Origin: Platerodrilus igneus
Taxonomy: Eukaryota; Arthropoda; Insecta; Coleoptera; Lycidae
DNA length: 64,000 nt
Direction: 5' to 3'
Assembly: GCA_036346225.1 (NCBI GenBank)
Contig: JARFIW010000658.1
Location: forward strand, 124,001 to 188,000
The translations under genes were made by a program, and so were the position numbers. The notes under the pieces were generated by a model that ran no database searches, was not told the DNA's origin, and saw nothing but the letters and a program-made list of their open reading frames with translations. Position 1 is the first letter of the stretch, and each line of letters opens with the position of its first letter. Shown piece by piece: positions 32,866 to 46,990 of the stretch.

Positions 32866-34265
32866 ATGATATACTGATATACTGAAATACGGATATACCG
32901 ATATACCGATATACCGATATACCGATATACCGATATACCGATATACCGATATACCGATATACCGATATACCGATATACCGATATACCGATATACCGATAT
33001 ACCGATATACCGATATACCGATATACCGATATACCGATATACCGATATACCGATATACCGATATCCGATTACCGATATACCGATATACCGATATACCGAT
33101 ATACCGATATACCGATATACCGATATACCGATGTACCGATATACCGATATACCGAAAACCGATATACCAATATACCGATATACCGATATACCGATATACC
33201 GATATACCGATATACCGATATACCGATATACCGATATACCGATATACCGATATACCGATATACCGATATACCGATATACCGATATACCGATATACCGATA
33301 TACCGATATACCGATATGCCGATATGCCGATATGACCGATATCCGATATGCCGATATGCCGATATGCCGATATACCGATATCCGATATGCCGATATACCG
33401 ATATGCCGATATCCGATATCCGATATACCGATATACCGATATACCGATATACCGATATACCGATATACCGATATACCGATATACCGATATACCGATATAC
33501 CGATATACCGATATACCGATATACCGATATACCGATATACCGATATACCGATATACCGATATACCGATATACCGATATACCGATATACCGATATACCGAT
33601 ATACCGATATACCGATATACCGATATACCGATATACCGATATACCGATATACCGATATACCGATATACCGATATACCGATATACCGATATTCCGATATAC
33701 CGATATACCGATATACCGATATCCGATATACCGATATACCGATATACCGATATACCGATATACCGATATACCGATATACCGATATACCGATATACCGATA
33801 TACCGATATACCGATATACCGATATACCAATATACCGATATACCGATATACCTACCGATGTACCGATGTACCGATACACCGATATACCGATATACCGAAA
33901 ACCGATATACCAATATACCGATATACCGATATACCGATATACCGATATACCGATATACCGATATACCGATATACCGATATACCGATATACCGATATACCG
34001 ATATACCGATATACCGATATACCGATATACCGATATACCGATATACCGATATACCGATATACCGATATACCGATATACCGATATACCGATATACCGATAT
34101 ACCGATATACCGATATACCGATATACCGATATACCGATATACCGATATACCGATATACCGATATACCGATATACCGATATACCGATATACCGATATACCG
34201 ATATACCGATATACCGATATACCGATATACCGATATACCGATATACCGATATACCGATATACCGA

Positions 34266-34329
34266 TATGCCGATATGCCGATATGCCGATATGCCGATAT
34301 GCCGATATGCCGATATGCCGATATGCCGA
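34266..34329 (+). repeat. Clustered variant ATGCCGAT inside the satellite
   Basis: Eight consecutive octamers carry A-to-G at position 3. Other clusters of the same variant are at 33317-33410 and 34738-34800, the latter two both adjoining a rare ATGACCGAT and ATCCGAT. Confidence 0.9.
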
Positions 34330-36935
34330 TATACCGATATACCGATATACCGATATACCGATATACCGATATACCGATATACCGATATACCGATATACCG
34401 ATATACCGATATACCGATATACCGATATACCGATATACCGATATACCGATATACCGATATACCGATATACCGATATACCGATATACCGATATACCGATAT
34501 ACCGATATACCGATATACCGATATACCGATATACCGATATACCGATATACCGATATACCGATATACCGATATACCGATATACCGATATGCCGATATACCG
34601 ATATACCGATATACCGATATACCGATATACCGATATACCGATATACCGATATACCGATATACCGATATACCGATATACCGATATACCGATATACCGATAT
34701 ACCGATATACCGATATACCGATATACCGGTATACCGATATGACCGATATGCCGATATGCCGATATGCCGATATGCCGATATCCGATATCCGATATCCGAT
34801 ATACCGATATACCGATATACCGATATACCGATATACCGATATACCGATATACCGATATACCGATATACCGATATACCGATATACCGATATACCGATATAC
34901 CGATATACCGATATACCGATATAACGATATACCGATATACCGATATACCGATATACCGATATACCGATATACCGATATACCGATATACCGATATACCGAT
35001 ATACCGATATACCGATATACCGATATACGATATCCGATATACCGATATACCGATATACCGATATACCGATATACCGATATACCGATATACCGATATACCG
35101 ATATACCGATATACCGATATACCGATATACCGATATACCGATATACCGATATACCGATATACCGATATACCGATATACCGATATACCGATATACCGATAT
35201 ACCGATATACCGATATACCGATATACCGATATACCGATATACCGATATACCGATATACCGATATACCGATATACCGATATACCGATATACCGATATACCG
35301 ATATACCGATATACCGATATACCGATATACCGATATACCGATATACCGATATACGATATACGATATACCGATATACCGATATACCGATATACCGATATAC
35401 GATATACCGATATACGATATACCGATATACCGATATACCGATATACCGATATACCGATATACCGATATACCGATATACCGATATACCGATATACCGATAT
35501 ACCGATATACGATACTGATATACGATATACCGATATACCGATATACCGATATACCGATATACCGATATACCGATATACCGATATACCGATATACCGATAT
35601 ACCGATATACCGATATACCGATATACCGATATACCGATATACCGATATACCGATATACCGATATACCGATATACCGATATACCGATATACCGATATACCG
35701 ATATACCGATATACCGATATACCGATATACCGATATACCGATATACCGATATACCGATATACCGATATACCGATATACCGATATACCGATATACCGATAT
35801 ACCGATATACCGATATACCGATATACCGATATACCGATATACCGATATACCGATATACCGATATACCGATATACCGATATACCGATATACCGATATACCG
35901 ATATACCGATATACCGATATACCGATATACCGATATACCGATATACCGATATACCGATATACCGATATACCGATATACCGATATACCGATATACCGATAT
36001 ACCGATATACCGATATACCGATATACCGATATACCGATATACCGATATACCGATATACCGATATACCGATATACCGATATACCGATATACCGATATACCG
36101 ATATACCGATATACCGATATACCGATATACCGATATACCGATATACCGATATACCGATATACCGATATACCGATATACCGATATACCGATATACCGATAT
36201 ACCGATATACCGAAAACCGATATACCGATATACCGATATACCGATATACCGATATACCGATATACCGATATACCGATATACCGATATACCGATATACCGA
36301 TATACCGATATACCGATATACCGATATACCGATATACCGATATACCGATATACCGATATACCGATATACCGATATACCGATATACCGATATACCGATATA
36401 CCGATATATTAATATATTGATATACAGATATACTGATATACTGATATACTGATATACTGATATACTGATATACTGATATACTGATATACTGATATACTAT
36501 AATACTGATATACTGATATACTGATATACTATACTGATATACTGATATACTGATATACTGATATACTGATATACTGATATACTGATATACTGATACTGAT
36601 ATACTGATATACTGATATACTGATATACTGATATACTGATATACTGATATACTGATATACTGATATACTGATATACTGATATACTGATATACTGATATAC
36701 TGATATACTGATATACTGATATACTGATATACTGATATACTGATATACTGATATCTGATATACTGATATACTGATATACTGATATACTGATATACTGATA
36801 TACTGATATACTGATATACTGATATACTGTATACTGATATACTGATATACTGATATACTGATATACTGATATACTGATATACTGATATACTGATATACTG
36901 ATATACGTATACGATATACTGATATACTGATATAC

Positions 36936-37020
36936 TGATATACGATATCGATATACGATATACGATATACGATATACGATATACGATATACGATATACGA
37001 TATCGATATACGATATACGA
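36936..37020 (+). repeat. 7-bp ATACGAT sub-array inside the satellite
   Basis: Octamers that have lost one C form a local heptamer run at the boundary between CCGAT and CTGAT blocks; more occur near 37141-37190. Confidence 0.85.
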
Positions 37021-40000
37021 TATACCGATATACCGATATACCGATATACCGATATACCGATATACCGATATACCGATATACCGATATACCGATATACCGA
37101 TATACGATATACGATATACCGATATACCGATATACCGATATACGATATACGATATACGATATACGATATACTTACGATATACGATATACGATATACCGAT
37201 ATACCGATATACCGATATACCGATATACCGATATACCGATATACCGATATACCGATATACGATATACCGAATATATACCGATATACCGATATACCGATAT
37301 ACCGATATACTGATATACGATATACTGATATACTGATATACTGATATACTGATATACTGATATACCGATATACTGATATACTGATATACCGATATACTGA
37401 TATACTGATATACTGATATACTGATATACTGATATACTGATATACTGATATACTGATATACTGATATACTGATATACTGATATACTACTGATATACTGAT
37501 ATACTGATATACTGATATACTGATATACTGATATACTGATATACTGATATACTGATATACTGATATACTGATATACTGATATACATCGATATACTGATAT
37601 CTACTGATATACTGATATACTGATATACTGATATACTGATATACTGATATACTGATATACTGATATACTGGTATACTGATATACTAATATACTGATATAC
37701 TGATATACTGATATACTGATATACTGATATACTGATATACTGAATATACTGATATACTGATATACTGATATACTGATATACTGATATACTGATATACTGA
37801 TATACTGATATACTGATATACTGATATACTGATATACAATCGATATACTGATATACTGATATACTGATATACTGATATACTGATATACTGATATACTGAT
37901 ATACTCATATACTGATATACTGATATACTATAATACTGATATACTGATATACTGATATACTGATATACTGATATACTGATATACTAATATACTGATATAC
38001 TGATATACTGATATACTGATATACTGATATACTGATATACTGATATACTGATATACTGATATACTGATATACTGATATACTGATATACTGATATACTGAT
38101 ATACTGATATACTGATATACTGATATACTGATATACTGATATACTGATATACTGATATACTGATATACTGATATACTGATATACTGATATACTGATATAA
38201 CTGATATACTGATATACTGATATACTGATATACTGATATACTGATATACTGATATACTGATATACTGATATACTGATATACTGATATACTGATATACTGA
38301 TATACTGATATACTGATATACTGATATACTGATATACTGATATACTGATATACTGATATACTGATATACTCGATATACTGATATACTGATATACTGATAT
38401 ACTGATATACTGATATACTGATATACTGATATACTGATATACTGATATACTGATATACTGATATACTGATATACTGATATACTGATATACTGATATACTG
38501 ATATACTGATATACTGATATACTGATATACTGATATACTGATATACTGATATACTGATATACTGATATACTGATATACTGATATACTGATATACTGATAT
38601 ACTGATATACTGATATACTGATATACTGATATACTGATATACTGATATACTGATACTGATATACTGATATACTGATATACTGATATACTGATATACTGAT
38701 ATACTGATATACTGATATACTGATATACTGATATACTGATATACTGATATACTGATATACTGATATACTGATATACTGATATACTGATATACTGATATAC
38801 TGATATACTGATATACTGATATACTGATATACTGATATACTGATATACTGATATACTGATATACTGATATACTGATATACTGATATACTGATATACTGAT
38901 ATACTGATATACTGATATACTGATATACTGATATACTGATATACTGATATACTGATATACTGATATACTGATATACTGATATACTGATATACTGATATAC
39001 TGATATACTGATATACTGATATACTGATATACTGATATACTGATATACTGATATACTGATATACTGATATACTGATATACTGATATACTGATATACTGAT
39101 ATACTGATATACTGATATACTGATATACTGATATACTGATATACTGATATACTGATATACTGATATACTGATATACTGATATACTGATATACTGATATAC
39201 TGATATACTGATATACTGATATACTGATATACTGATATACTGATATACTGATATACTGATATACTGATATACTGATATACTGATATACTGATATACTGAT
39301 ATACTGATATACTGATATACTGATATACTGATATACTGATATACTGATATACTGATATACTGATATACTCATATACTGATATACTGATATACTATAATAC
39401 TGATATACTGATATACTGATATACTGATATACTGTATACTGATATACTGATATACGATATACGATATACGATATACGATATACGATATACTGATATACGA
39501 TATACTGATATACTGATATACTGATATACTGATATACTGTATACTGATATACTGATATACTGATATACTGATATACTGATATACTGATATACTGATATAC
39601 TGATTACTGATATACTGATATACTGATATACTGATATACTGATATACTGATATACTGATATACTGATATACTGATATACTGATATACTGATATACTGTAT
39701 ATGATATACTGATATACTGATATACTGATATACTGATATACTGATATACTGATATACTGATATACATAAGATATACTGATATACTGATATACTGATATAC
39801 TGATATACTGATATACTGATATACTGATATACTGATATACTGATATACTGATATACTGATATACTGATATACTGATATACTGATATACTGATATACTGAT
39901 ATACTGATATACTGATATACTGATATACTGATATACTGATATACTGATATACTGATATACTGATATACTGATATACATATACTGATATACTGATATACTG

Positions 40001-40551
40001 ATATACTGATATACTGATATACTGATATACTGATATACTGATATACTGATATACTGATATACTGATATACTGATATACTGATATACTGATATACTGATAT
40101 ACTGATATACTGATATACTGATATACTGATATACTGATATACTGATATACTGATATACTGATATACTGATATACTGATATACTGATATACTGATATACTG
40201 ATATACTGATATACTGATATACTGATATACTGATATACTGATATACTGATATACTGATATACCGATATACCGATATACCGATATACCGATATACCGATAT
40301 ACCGATATACCGATATACCGATATACCGATATACCGATATACCGATATACCGATATACCGATATACCGATATACCGATATACCTATATACCGATATACCG
40401 ATATACTGATATACTGATTTACTGATATACTGATATACTGATATACTGATATACTGATATACTGATTTACTGATTTACTGATATACTGATATACTGATAT
40501 ACTGATGTACTGATATAATGATATACTGATATACTGAAATACTGATATACT

Positions 40552-41347
40552 GAATCTCGGTGCAATAGGACATGTAATTAGAAAACAATAGAAGGGAATC
40601 GAGCTGTATATAGGCTGTTGTGAGAATTGCAGGGAACTGTGTAGGTTAGCTCACAAAATAAATAAGCTGAGGTACAAATCCAGCTACTTTCAAGACGTAA
40701 AAATCAATGACGAAAAAATTGCTCTTAAATCTGATGATTAATATAAACAACTACAGGTTGTGAAATATTTTCAACTAATGTTGATTGTGGGAAAGGATAA
40801 AATGGAAAAAATGTTAATTCGACAAAGGTTCAAGTGCTGGGGGAAGTTGGCAGCCAAAGGCTGCTTACCCCCGTTCACATACCTCTGAATATCAGGGAAA
40901 TGGGGTATATAACTGTAAAACAATAGAAAGTGACCGAACTGCATCAAACAAGAAAGAACAGCAGCTATGTTCAAAGACAACGAACGTAGATTCAAGGAGA
41001 AAACTGTTCAAAGCATAGTGTGGAGCACAGCACAGTACATCTACGAAATAGTAGCTGTAGGAAAAGCAGACAGAAAGAAACAGAAGCCTTCTGGAATGTT
41101 GTGTTTCAGATGTATAACGATGGTAGCATGGACACACAAAGTTAATAACAAATAAGTTGTAGAAATAGCAGAGGAATAAAAATATCTGTGGAAAACGAAA
41201 AAATAGGAGAAATAGAAGGGCCGGATACGTTCTAAAGCATTTTTGGTGAATAGTACGGGATATATTACAAGCAGATAGTGATGGATTCAAACCGAACCGA
41301 ACCGAATCTTGCTCTAGGTTATATCTATATATATAAATAATATATTA

Positions 41348-41349
<2 letters not shown>
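40552..41349. other. Unassigned region right of the satellite
   Basis: Moderately AT-rich and Lys/Glu-like in several short frames. It looks like decayed retroelement DNA, but I cannot name a family. No gene is supported. Confidence 0.4.

Positions 41350-41396
<47 letters not shown>
41350..41396. repeat. (TA)n microsatellite
   Basis: About 47 bp of alternating AT. Confidence 0.95.
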
Positions 41397-41399
<3 letters not shown>

Positions 41400-44300
41400 C
41401 GTGGAACTCTCTGCTCACCCTGGCTCAGCAATCGGCTTTTCTTGAATACCTACGATTTTAAATACATACCTCTCTCACCCGCACACAGTCAAATAAGGTT
41501 ACCAAAATAATACAACAACCATACAACCTTCTATTTACAAATCTTAACAAGTTTCCATTATACATACAATATTTACACTTTGGTACAACCAGTTTGTTCC
41601 AGCTGTTACCAGTTCCATCATTAAATATTTTGAAGTCCTTGGTTTTAGTATATTTGCACAAATTCTATATAATACGAGTAGATGGGCTCCACATGCTACC
41701 CTAGTTTCACTTTATTCTGGTCTATTTTGAGCTCATTATAACCCAGTTTCTGTAAATGCTTTTTAAACCTAGCATTTTATTGAAAACAAATTTAAAAGTC
41801 CCATTTACTCCTTACAACAACAATTTATGGTGTGAATAAATCTTTAAATCATCAATAAACCCTTTTTTAATAATTAGAATTAATTGTCCAGCACATATAC
41901 CTCTTTAAACAAGTTTTATGGTAGTAAATACGCCACCAATACGTCAAAACACATAAACTCAAAAAATATCAACGGAAATGTTCATACAAAAACAGGAAGT
42001 TAAATTTCGTTACCTGGAGTCGCCTTCATTCTTCGTCACCAGTCAAGATGATTTCCAAAAACCCTCGTCGTTGTGTCCATTTACTACGATAGCGTCTGGC
42101 TTCACAGATCCCCACCATTTAAATCTCTCCTATCACCACTATTAGCTTTGTCTCAAACGTAACATTCCATCTCAAATATACTTCAAGCATGCAAGTTTAG
42201 GCTTTGCTTACCCAAAATATCATCTCGAACCTCGAACCTGTTCGGTTCGTGTCCATCCCCACAAGCAGAGGTAGGAAAAGGTAGATAGAGGCAGACCGAG
42301 ATCAGACTTTCGCACATAGATGGTGATAGATGCAGACTGTGCAAATATCAGGGAAATGTGTATGTTGGTTCAGAATAGGGAACAATGATGGTACGCGTCT
42401 AACCAGTTCTAGGACTGAAGACCTAATGATGATGTATACTCGATGATATACTCGTTTTAGACTATTCTCGAAGTGATCATGCTGTCATTAGCGGCCATGA
42501 ACAACAATGCCTTCTACCTCTAAACTGCATTTTATAATAATACAACACTATACACCACAACTGATTGACAATTTTACATCATTCATCCACGACAAACGTT
42601 TCATTTCCTCCTATATCTTATACGTAGATATTTCCGAATGTTTACATCTCATTTTATAGTATATAAAAAAAGCAAGACAAAATTATTCCATGTCTTGTTT
42701 TCATGTTTCAAAGATCGGTGAGTCATAAACAAGTTTATTTGGTCTCGACTATAATCGCAGCATTAAATAAGAAATGCGTAGAATATGGGCGTATTGCTAT
42801 TTTCTAAGACAATTGCCAAAATTCGGAATATAACTGTAACAAGGATTGAAACACAAGCAAAGTAAACTGCCGATACTGCTGCATTATCTAGTACCATAAA
42901 ATATATATTATATATTTGGACTGCTTTAAGTGGTAAAACACAGTACATCTATGCAGAATGCTTTCCCTAGTTGCCTAAATAGCATGCAATATCATCGGGA
43001 AACAATTACGAACAAAGATTCTAAGAGTACAAATTATTTGTAGCAACAAACACGCAGCAGAGCGTGAAACCATTATCTATTTGTAGTTCTCCCTAATTCA
43101 TCAAGAAAGATTGGCGGCGTTAATTTCGTTCGGATCATTAGGTAAGCTCTATGTCATCAAGCTGCACATCTACAAGACTCCAGTTAGCCCTGGAAGATGA
43201 AACCGAGACCCTTACAGGAATAGGGCTGAGAAAAGTAATTTTCGAGTTGTGAAATGCAACGTGTTAAATAAACTGACTTTGAGACAATAAATGCATGCAT
43301 GCATGCTGTTGCGGAAACACAAAAGCAATAAACAGAACTAAACCAAAAGTGTTAAACAAGATTTCCTGTAAATTGTACCCAAGAGTGCGTTTACGATCAT
43401 ATAAAGCCCCTTAAAGCGATCAAACTTTGTTATGTTTTATAGCATTTTACTTCCTTATTTTATATACCCTCAATTCGCTATTTGCCTAAATAAATTACGT
43501 CATATAGCCTTCTTGATCTGTCCAAGTTGTCTGCTGATGATTTAGTCACGAGCTTGTTATTAAATTTATTTAACCGTAGTAATTTTTTCTCGTTCGCTTT
43601 AACAACTTTCAGGTATGCACTGAATTAAGTAAAAAATTGCCATGAGTTTATATGCACGTATGCACACAATGATTGGTTATCTATTACCTTTACGTGATGA
43701 TTTAACTGTAGGATAGGAGTTTAATAATGAAGTTTCTTAATACGAGTAGTTACGATGTCAGAGACGTTCTGCCAAAATTTTCGCTTAAACCGCAGCAACC
43801 ACCCTATAAAATATATTGCTCCCCTACTAAAATAACAGCTATGACTTCAACAGCTAGCATCTCAGTTTTATAAACGACGGCGTCAACGCAGAACGCCACG
43901 TATTTGTGGCTCACGTATTGTTTTGATATTTTGGTATATACAGGGGAGTAAATTAATGTCCTTAATTAAATTAATAATTTTATGAAAGCTGCTAAAACGT
44001 CTTGGGAAATAAGTATTGAGTGACGTTTAGTTTGCTCGACTTAAATCGAGGGAATTGTACTAAACATGTCGATCATTTAAATCAGAAAGAATTAAAAATA
44101 AATAAAAAGCAGAATTGATAGATATACATGAAGGAATTCCTGTAAAATAATTATAATTTAAAACAAGTTCGTTATCAAATTTTGGCCTTTTGACCACTCT
44201 AGCATTTATTTTATACATTTTACATTATCTTCTATTAAGGACAACAGAGTCCTTTGCTAAGTTAGGAATCAGTTGTGTTGAAAACCAAATTCATATAATT

Positions 44301-44520
44301 CTGATGGTTGGCCGTTTTGGCACCAGAAGTAAACATTAATGCAGCATTAGGGATAAATGCATTCTCGTTTCCAGCATGTACCATTACCAAAATTTTACCT
44401 TTTTTTTATAGTGGTAAAAGATTTTATATCCACTGTGTGGGAGTCTTCCGTGCCAGAGCAAGGACATATCCACTAAAAATTCACTTGTGTCGGACTCGAG
44501 ATCCCTTGTCATAGACTTTA
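41397..44520. other. Region without recognised genes
   Basis: About 3.1 kb. The stretch 42270-42440 reads like the degraded 3' end of an RTE-type LINE on the plus strand (a translation resembling DRCRLC followed by GLKT and a run of ATGATGATG), at low confidence. A (GCAT)n tract lies at 43292-43305. Nothing else is supported. Confidence 0.35.
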
Positions 44521-44559
44521 TAGAGATCCCGTGACTAGCGTACGTGGACTAGGTCCTTC

Positions 44560-46565
44560 ACCGCCGTCGAGAATTGGAAAAAACATGGCGTTACGCGCAG
44601 TTTATTCCTTTCGGACGTCTGATGGAATCGCAGCAAAGATCATTGCCGAAGCATCGCACTCGGGCGTCTATGACGTTGCCATCGGGTATCTTCATACGCT
44701 CCCAGGGCTCGTATTAGCTGGTTTTCGTGATCTTCTAGAAATCCGTAAAACCTCTCTGCGTTCGACCGAAGCCATTCCTTAACGGTTTGTAGGTTTGCCT
44801 CTCTATGAAGCTGAGCATTTCGAATGAACCAGGGAGCTCCGAAGACTCCCCTTAGAGCCTTGTGCAGGATCACCTGGAGCTTACGCATGTGCGTTTCAGC
44901 TACGTTGCCCCACACCGCTGATGCGTATGCAAACGTCGGTCTGGGTATCGCCTTGTAGAGCCTAAGCTTGTTTGAAGCGTTCAGCCTACTTCGTCGATTG
45001 GTCAAGGGTATAGCAGTGCCATAACTCCCTTGGCCTTGTTTGCTCCATACTCGATGTGAGCTTTCCAAGTAAGCTTCGAATCAAGGATCACCCCTAGATA
45101 TTTGACGTCTGAACGCCAACGTATCGGTTCGTCGAATGCTCTCACGTCGTCTCCAGGTCGGTGACGTCGCTTCGAAAAGAAAACTGCCGTGCTCTTTTTT
45201 GGATTGACCTCGACTCGCCAGAGTCTTAGTCACTCCTCGAGAGCGTCCATCGCCGTTTGCAGTCTCTGCATAATGAGGTGCGGAGCACGGGACCTGGCTA
45301 GAATGGCTGTTTTGTCGGCGTATAATGCCATCTTTGTGTCTGCCGTTTTCGGTAGGTCGCTCACAAAGGTGCTGAAGAGCGCCGGCGAGAGGAGAGAACC
45401 TTGGGGAGGCCAGCCCTGATTCTCCGCCTCGTCGACCGCACTCCGTCCAGCCTGATGCACTACCATCTATCGTAAAAATTGGATTTCGTCAGTTGGACGA
45501 GAGCGCGTGGAAACACCCTCCCCAGCATCTTGCACAGTAGGCCGTAATGCCAAACCTAGTAGAAAGCTTTAGACACGTCCAGGAACACTGCGCCTGTTGA
45601 CTGTTGCTAGTTGAAGCCTTCCGCAAAGTGCTCCACCACTCGCAGCATCTGGTGAACGGTGAAATGCCCCTTACGGAACCCAAACTGCTCGTCCTGGATT
45701 ACGTCGTGTTCCTGCATCGCTGCCTGGGGTTTCCTTAGGAAAATGGCTTCCGCTATCTTCCCAACTACCGACAGAAAGCTAATTGACCGGTAGTTTTGTG
45801 GGTATGTCGCAGATTTGCCTGCTTTCCGGAGCACTACAACGTCCGTCGTCTTCCACGTGGATGGGAAGTGGCGGAGTCTCAACATGGCAATGATGATTCC
45901 GGTTAACACCAGGAGGGCGTTTTTCGACAGCGCTTTCAGAGCCCGGTTGGAGATTCCGTCCGGTCTAGGGGCCTTTCTGACCCTTAAGGCCTTGATAAGG
46001 TCCTTGACTTCTTCAACTGTGGTACGGTCGAGTTTCTGAGAGTCGTCGTCCCTTAGCCTCCGTCAGAAGTCGCGGTGAACCTGTTTAATATGCCGAAGGT
46101 CTGCGTGAGCATAGTTCGACTCGAACTGACGTTCCATGCTGTCTGCGAAGACTTCTGCCTTTTCAGAGACTGAATAGACTAAGCCTTTTTCGCCATGGAT
46201 AGGAGGCATTGTGGACGTCTTGTTCCTCAGTACTTTCGATATCTTCCACAGAGAGCCGTCTTCGGCTCGGAGGTCCTCCAGTCTGGCTTCCCAGGTTTCG
46301 TTACGGCGCCGCTGAATTGCTAATCGCATTTCGCCGACCAGTCAATTATACTGGAGTCGTTCCGCAGGATCCCTGGTTCTTTGCCACTGACACCTGACAC
46401 GGTTCTTCTGCTGGATGAGGTCACGGTCTCATGGAAGTGGCTCTACTGACCGAAGTCTGTATGTACTCCACGAGGCGGTCTACTTGCGCCTCTTGCGCGC
46501 CAGTGGTCGGGATGTCGTTGGACATCCCTTCGACCGACATTGCTAGATGGGCGGCAAATGCCGGC
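44560..46565 (-). pseudogene. Jockey-like LINE reverse transcriptase remnant, 5'-truncated
   Basis: Minus-strand fragments in RT order: a linker/EN-RT part (46329-46063, RRRNETWEARLEDL and MPPIHGEKG), fingers and palm (45909-45607, HFPSTWKTTDVVVLRKAGK, NYRSISFLSVVGKI, DEQFGFRKGHFTVHQ), catalytic region (45466-45230, PQGSLLSPALF and ALYADKTAI) and the C-terminal thumb region (45068-44640, RLYKAIPRPTFAYASAVWG). The active-site box reads YADK instead of YADD, so the copy is dead even apart from its frameshifts. It is visibly more GC-rich than the surroundings. It starts abruptly next to (TA)n at 46576. Confidence 0.85.
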
Positions 46566-46573
46566 CACAAAAT

Positions 46574-46575
<2 letters not shown>

Positions 46576-46613
<38 letters not shown>
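46576..46613. repeat. (TA)n microsatellite
   Basis: Borders the left side of the palindromic element that follows. Confidence 0.95.
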
Positions 46614-46616
<3 letters not shown>

Positions 46617-46642
46617 CATTAATGGACTGGTCAGCATAAATA

Positions 46643-46937
46643 TTTTAATGATAAGGTGTTAGTATTTTGGTATGAAGTCAAGGAATAAAAGTTGGTTTGA
46701 AATTCAAAGTTTATTTTTATTTTCTTAACGTTTCGGCGATCCTTTTCGCCTTTATCAAAGAATCGTATAGAATTCATAATTGTCAAATAATTTTTCAATT
46801 GACAATTATGAATTCTATACGATTCTTTGATAAAGACGAAAAGGATCGCCGAAACGTTAAAAATAAAATAAACTTTGAATTTCAAACCAACTTTATTTCT
46901 TGGACTTCATACCCAAAATACTACCACCTTATCATTA

Positions 46938-46938
<1 letters not shown>
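46643..46938. mobile_element. Palindromic Penelope-like fragment with hammerhead-like core
   Basis: Arms 46643-46785 and 46797-46938 are near-complete reverse complements around an 11-nt loop, and both ends run into (TA)n. Each arm contains, reading towards its outer end, TTGATAA, a stem (GGCGA/TCGCC around AAAGGA, intact in the left arm) and GAAACGTT, in the order of a hammerhead ribozyme core. Penelope-like elements carry such ribozymes and often leave inverted partial copies. I see no protein. The family call is an inference. Confidence 0.55.

Positions 46939-46988
<50 letters not shown>
46939..46988. repeat. (TA)n microsatellite
   Basis: Borders the right side of the palindromic element. 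Confidence 0.95.

Positions 46989-46990
<2 letters not shown>

Larger units (their letters stand above)
32866..40551 (+). repeat. Giant 8-bp satellite array, ATAC(C/T)GAT
   Basis: About 7.7 kb of nearly uninterrupted octamers. Because 8 bp is not a multiple of 3, any stop-free octamer gives open frames in several phases, which explains the 250-1034-codon frames here; none is a gene. Block layout: ATACCGAT 32885-36408, ATACTGAT 36428-36903, mixed 7-mer ATACGAT and ATACCGAT 36904-37310, ATACTGAT 37311-40256, ATACCGAT 40257-40402, ATACTGAT to about 40551. The true genomic length may differ from the assembly. Confidence 0.97.

Noticed and set aside
32833..39978. Open frames of 74-1034 codons in the satellite
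   Set aside because: They are stop-free readings of an 8-bp repeat in several phases on both strands; composition is a pure octapeptide repeat and no start, splice or domain signal supports a gene.
32866..40551. CRISPR array
   Set aside because: The repeats are directly contiguous octamers with no spacers, in a eukaryotic context.
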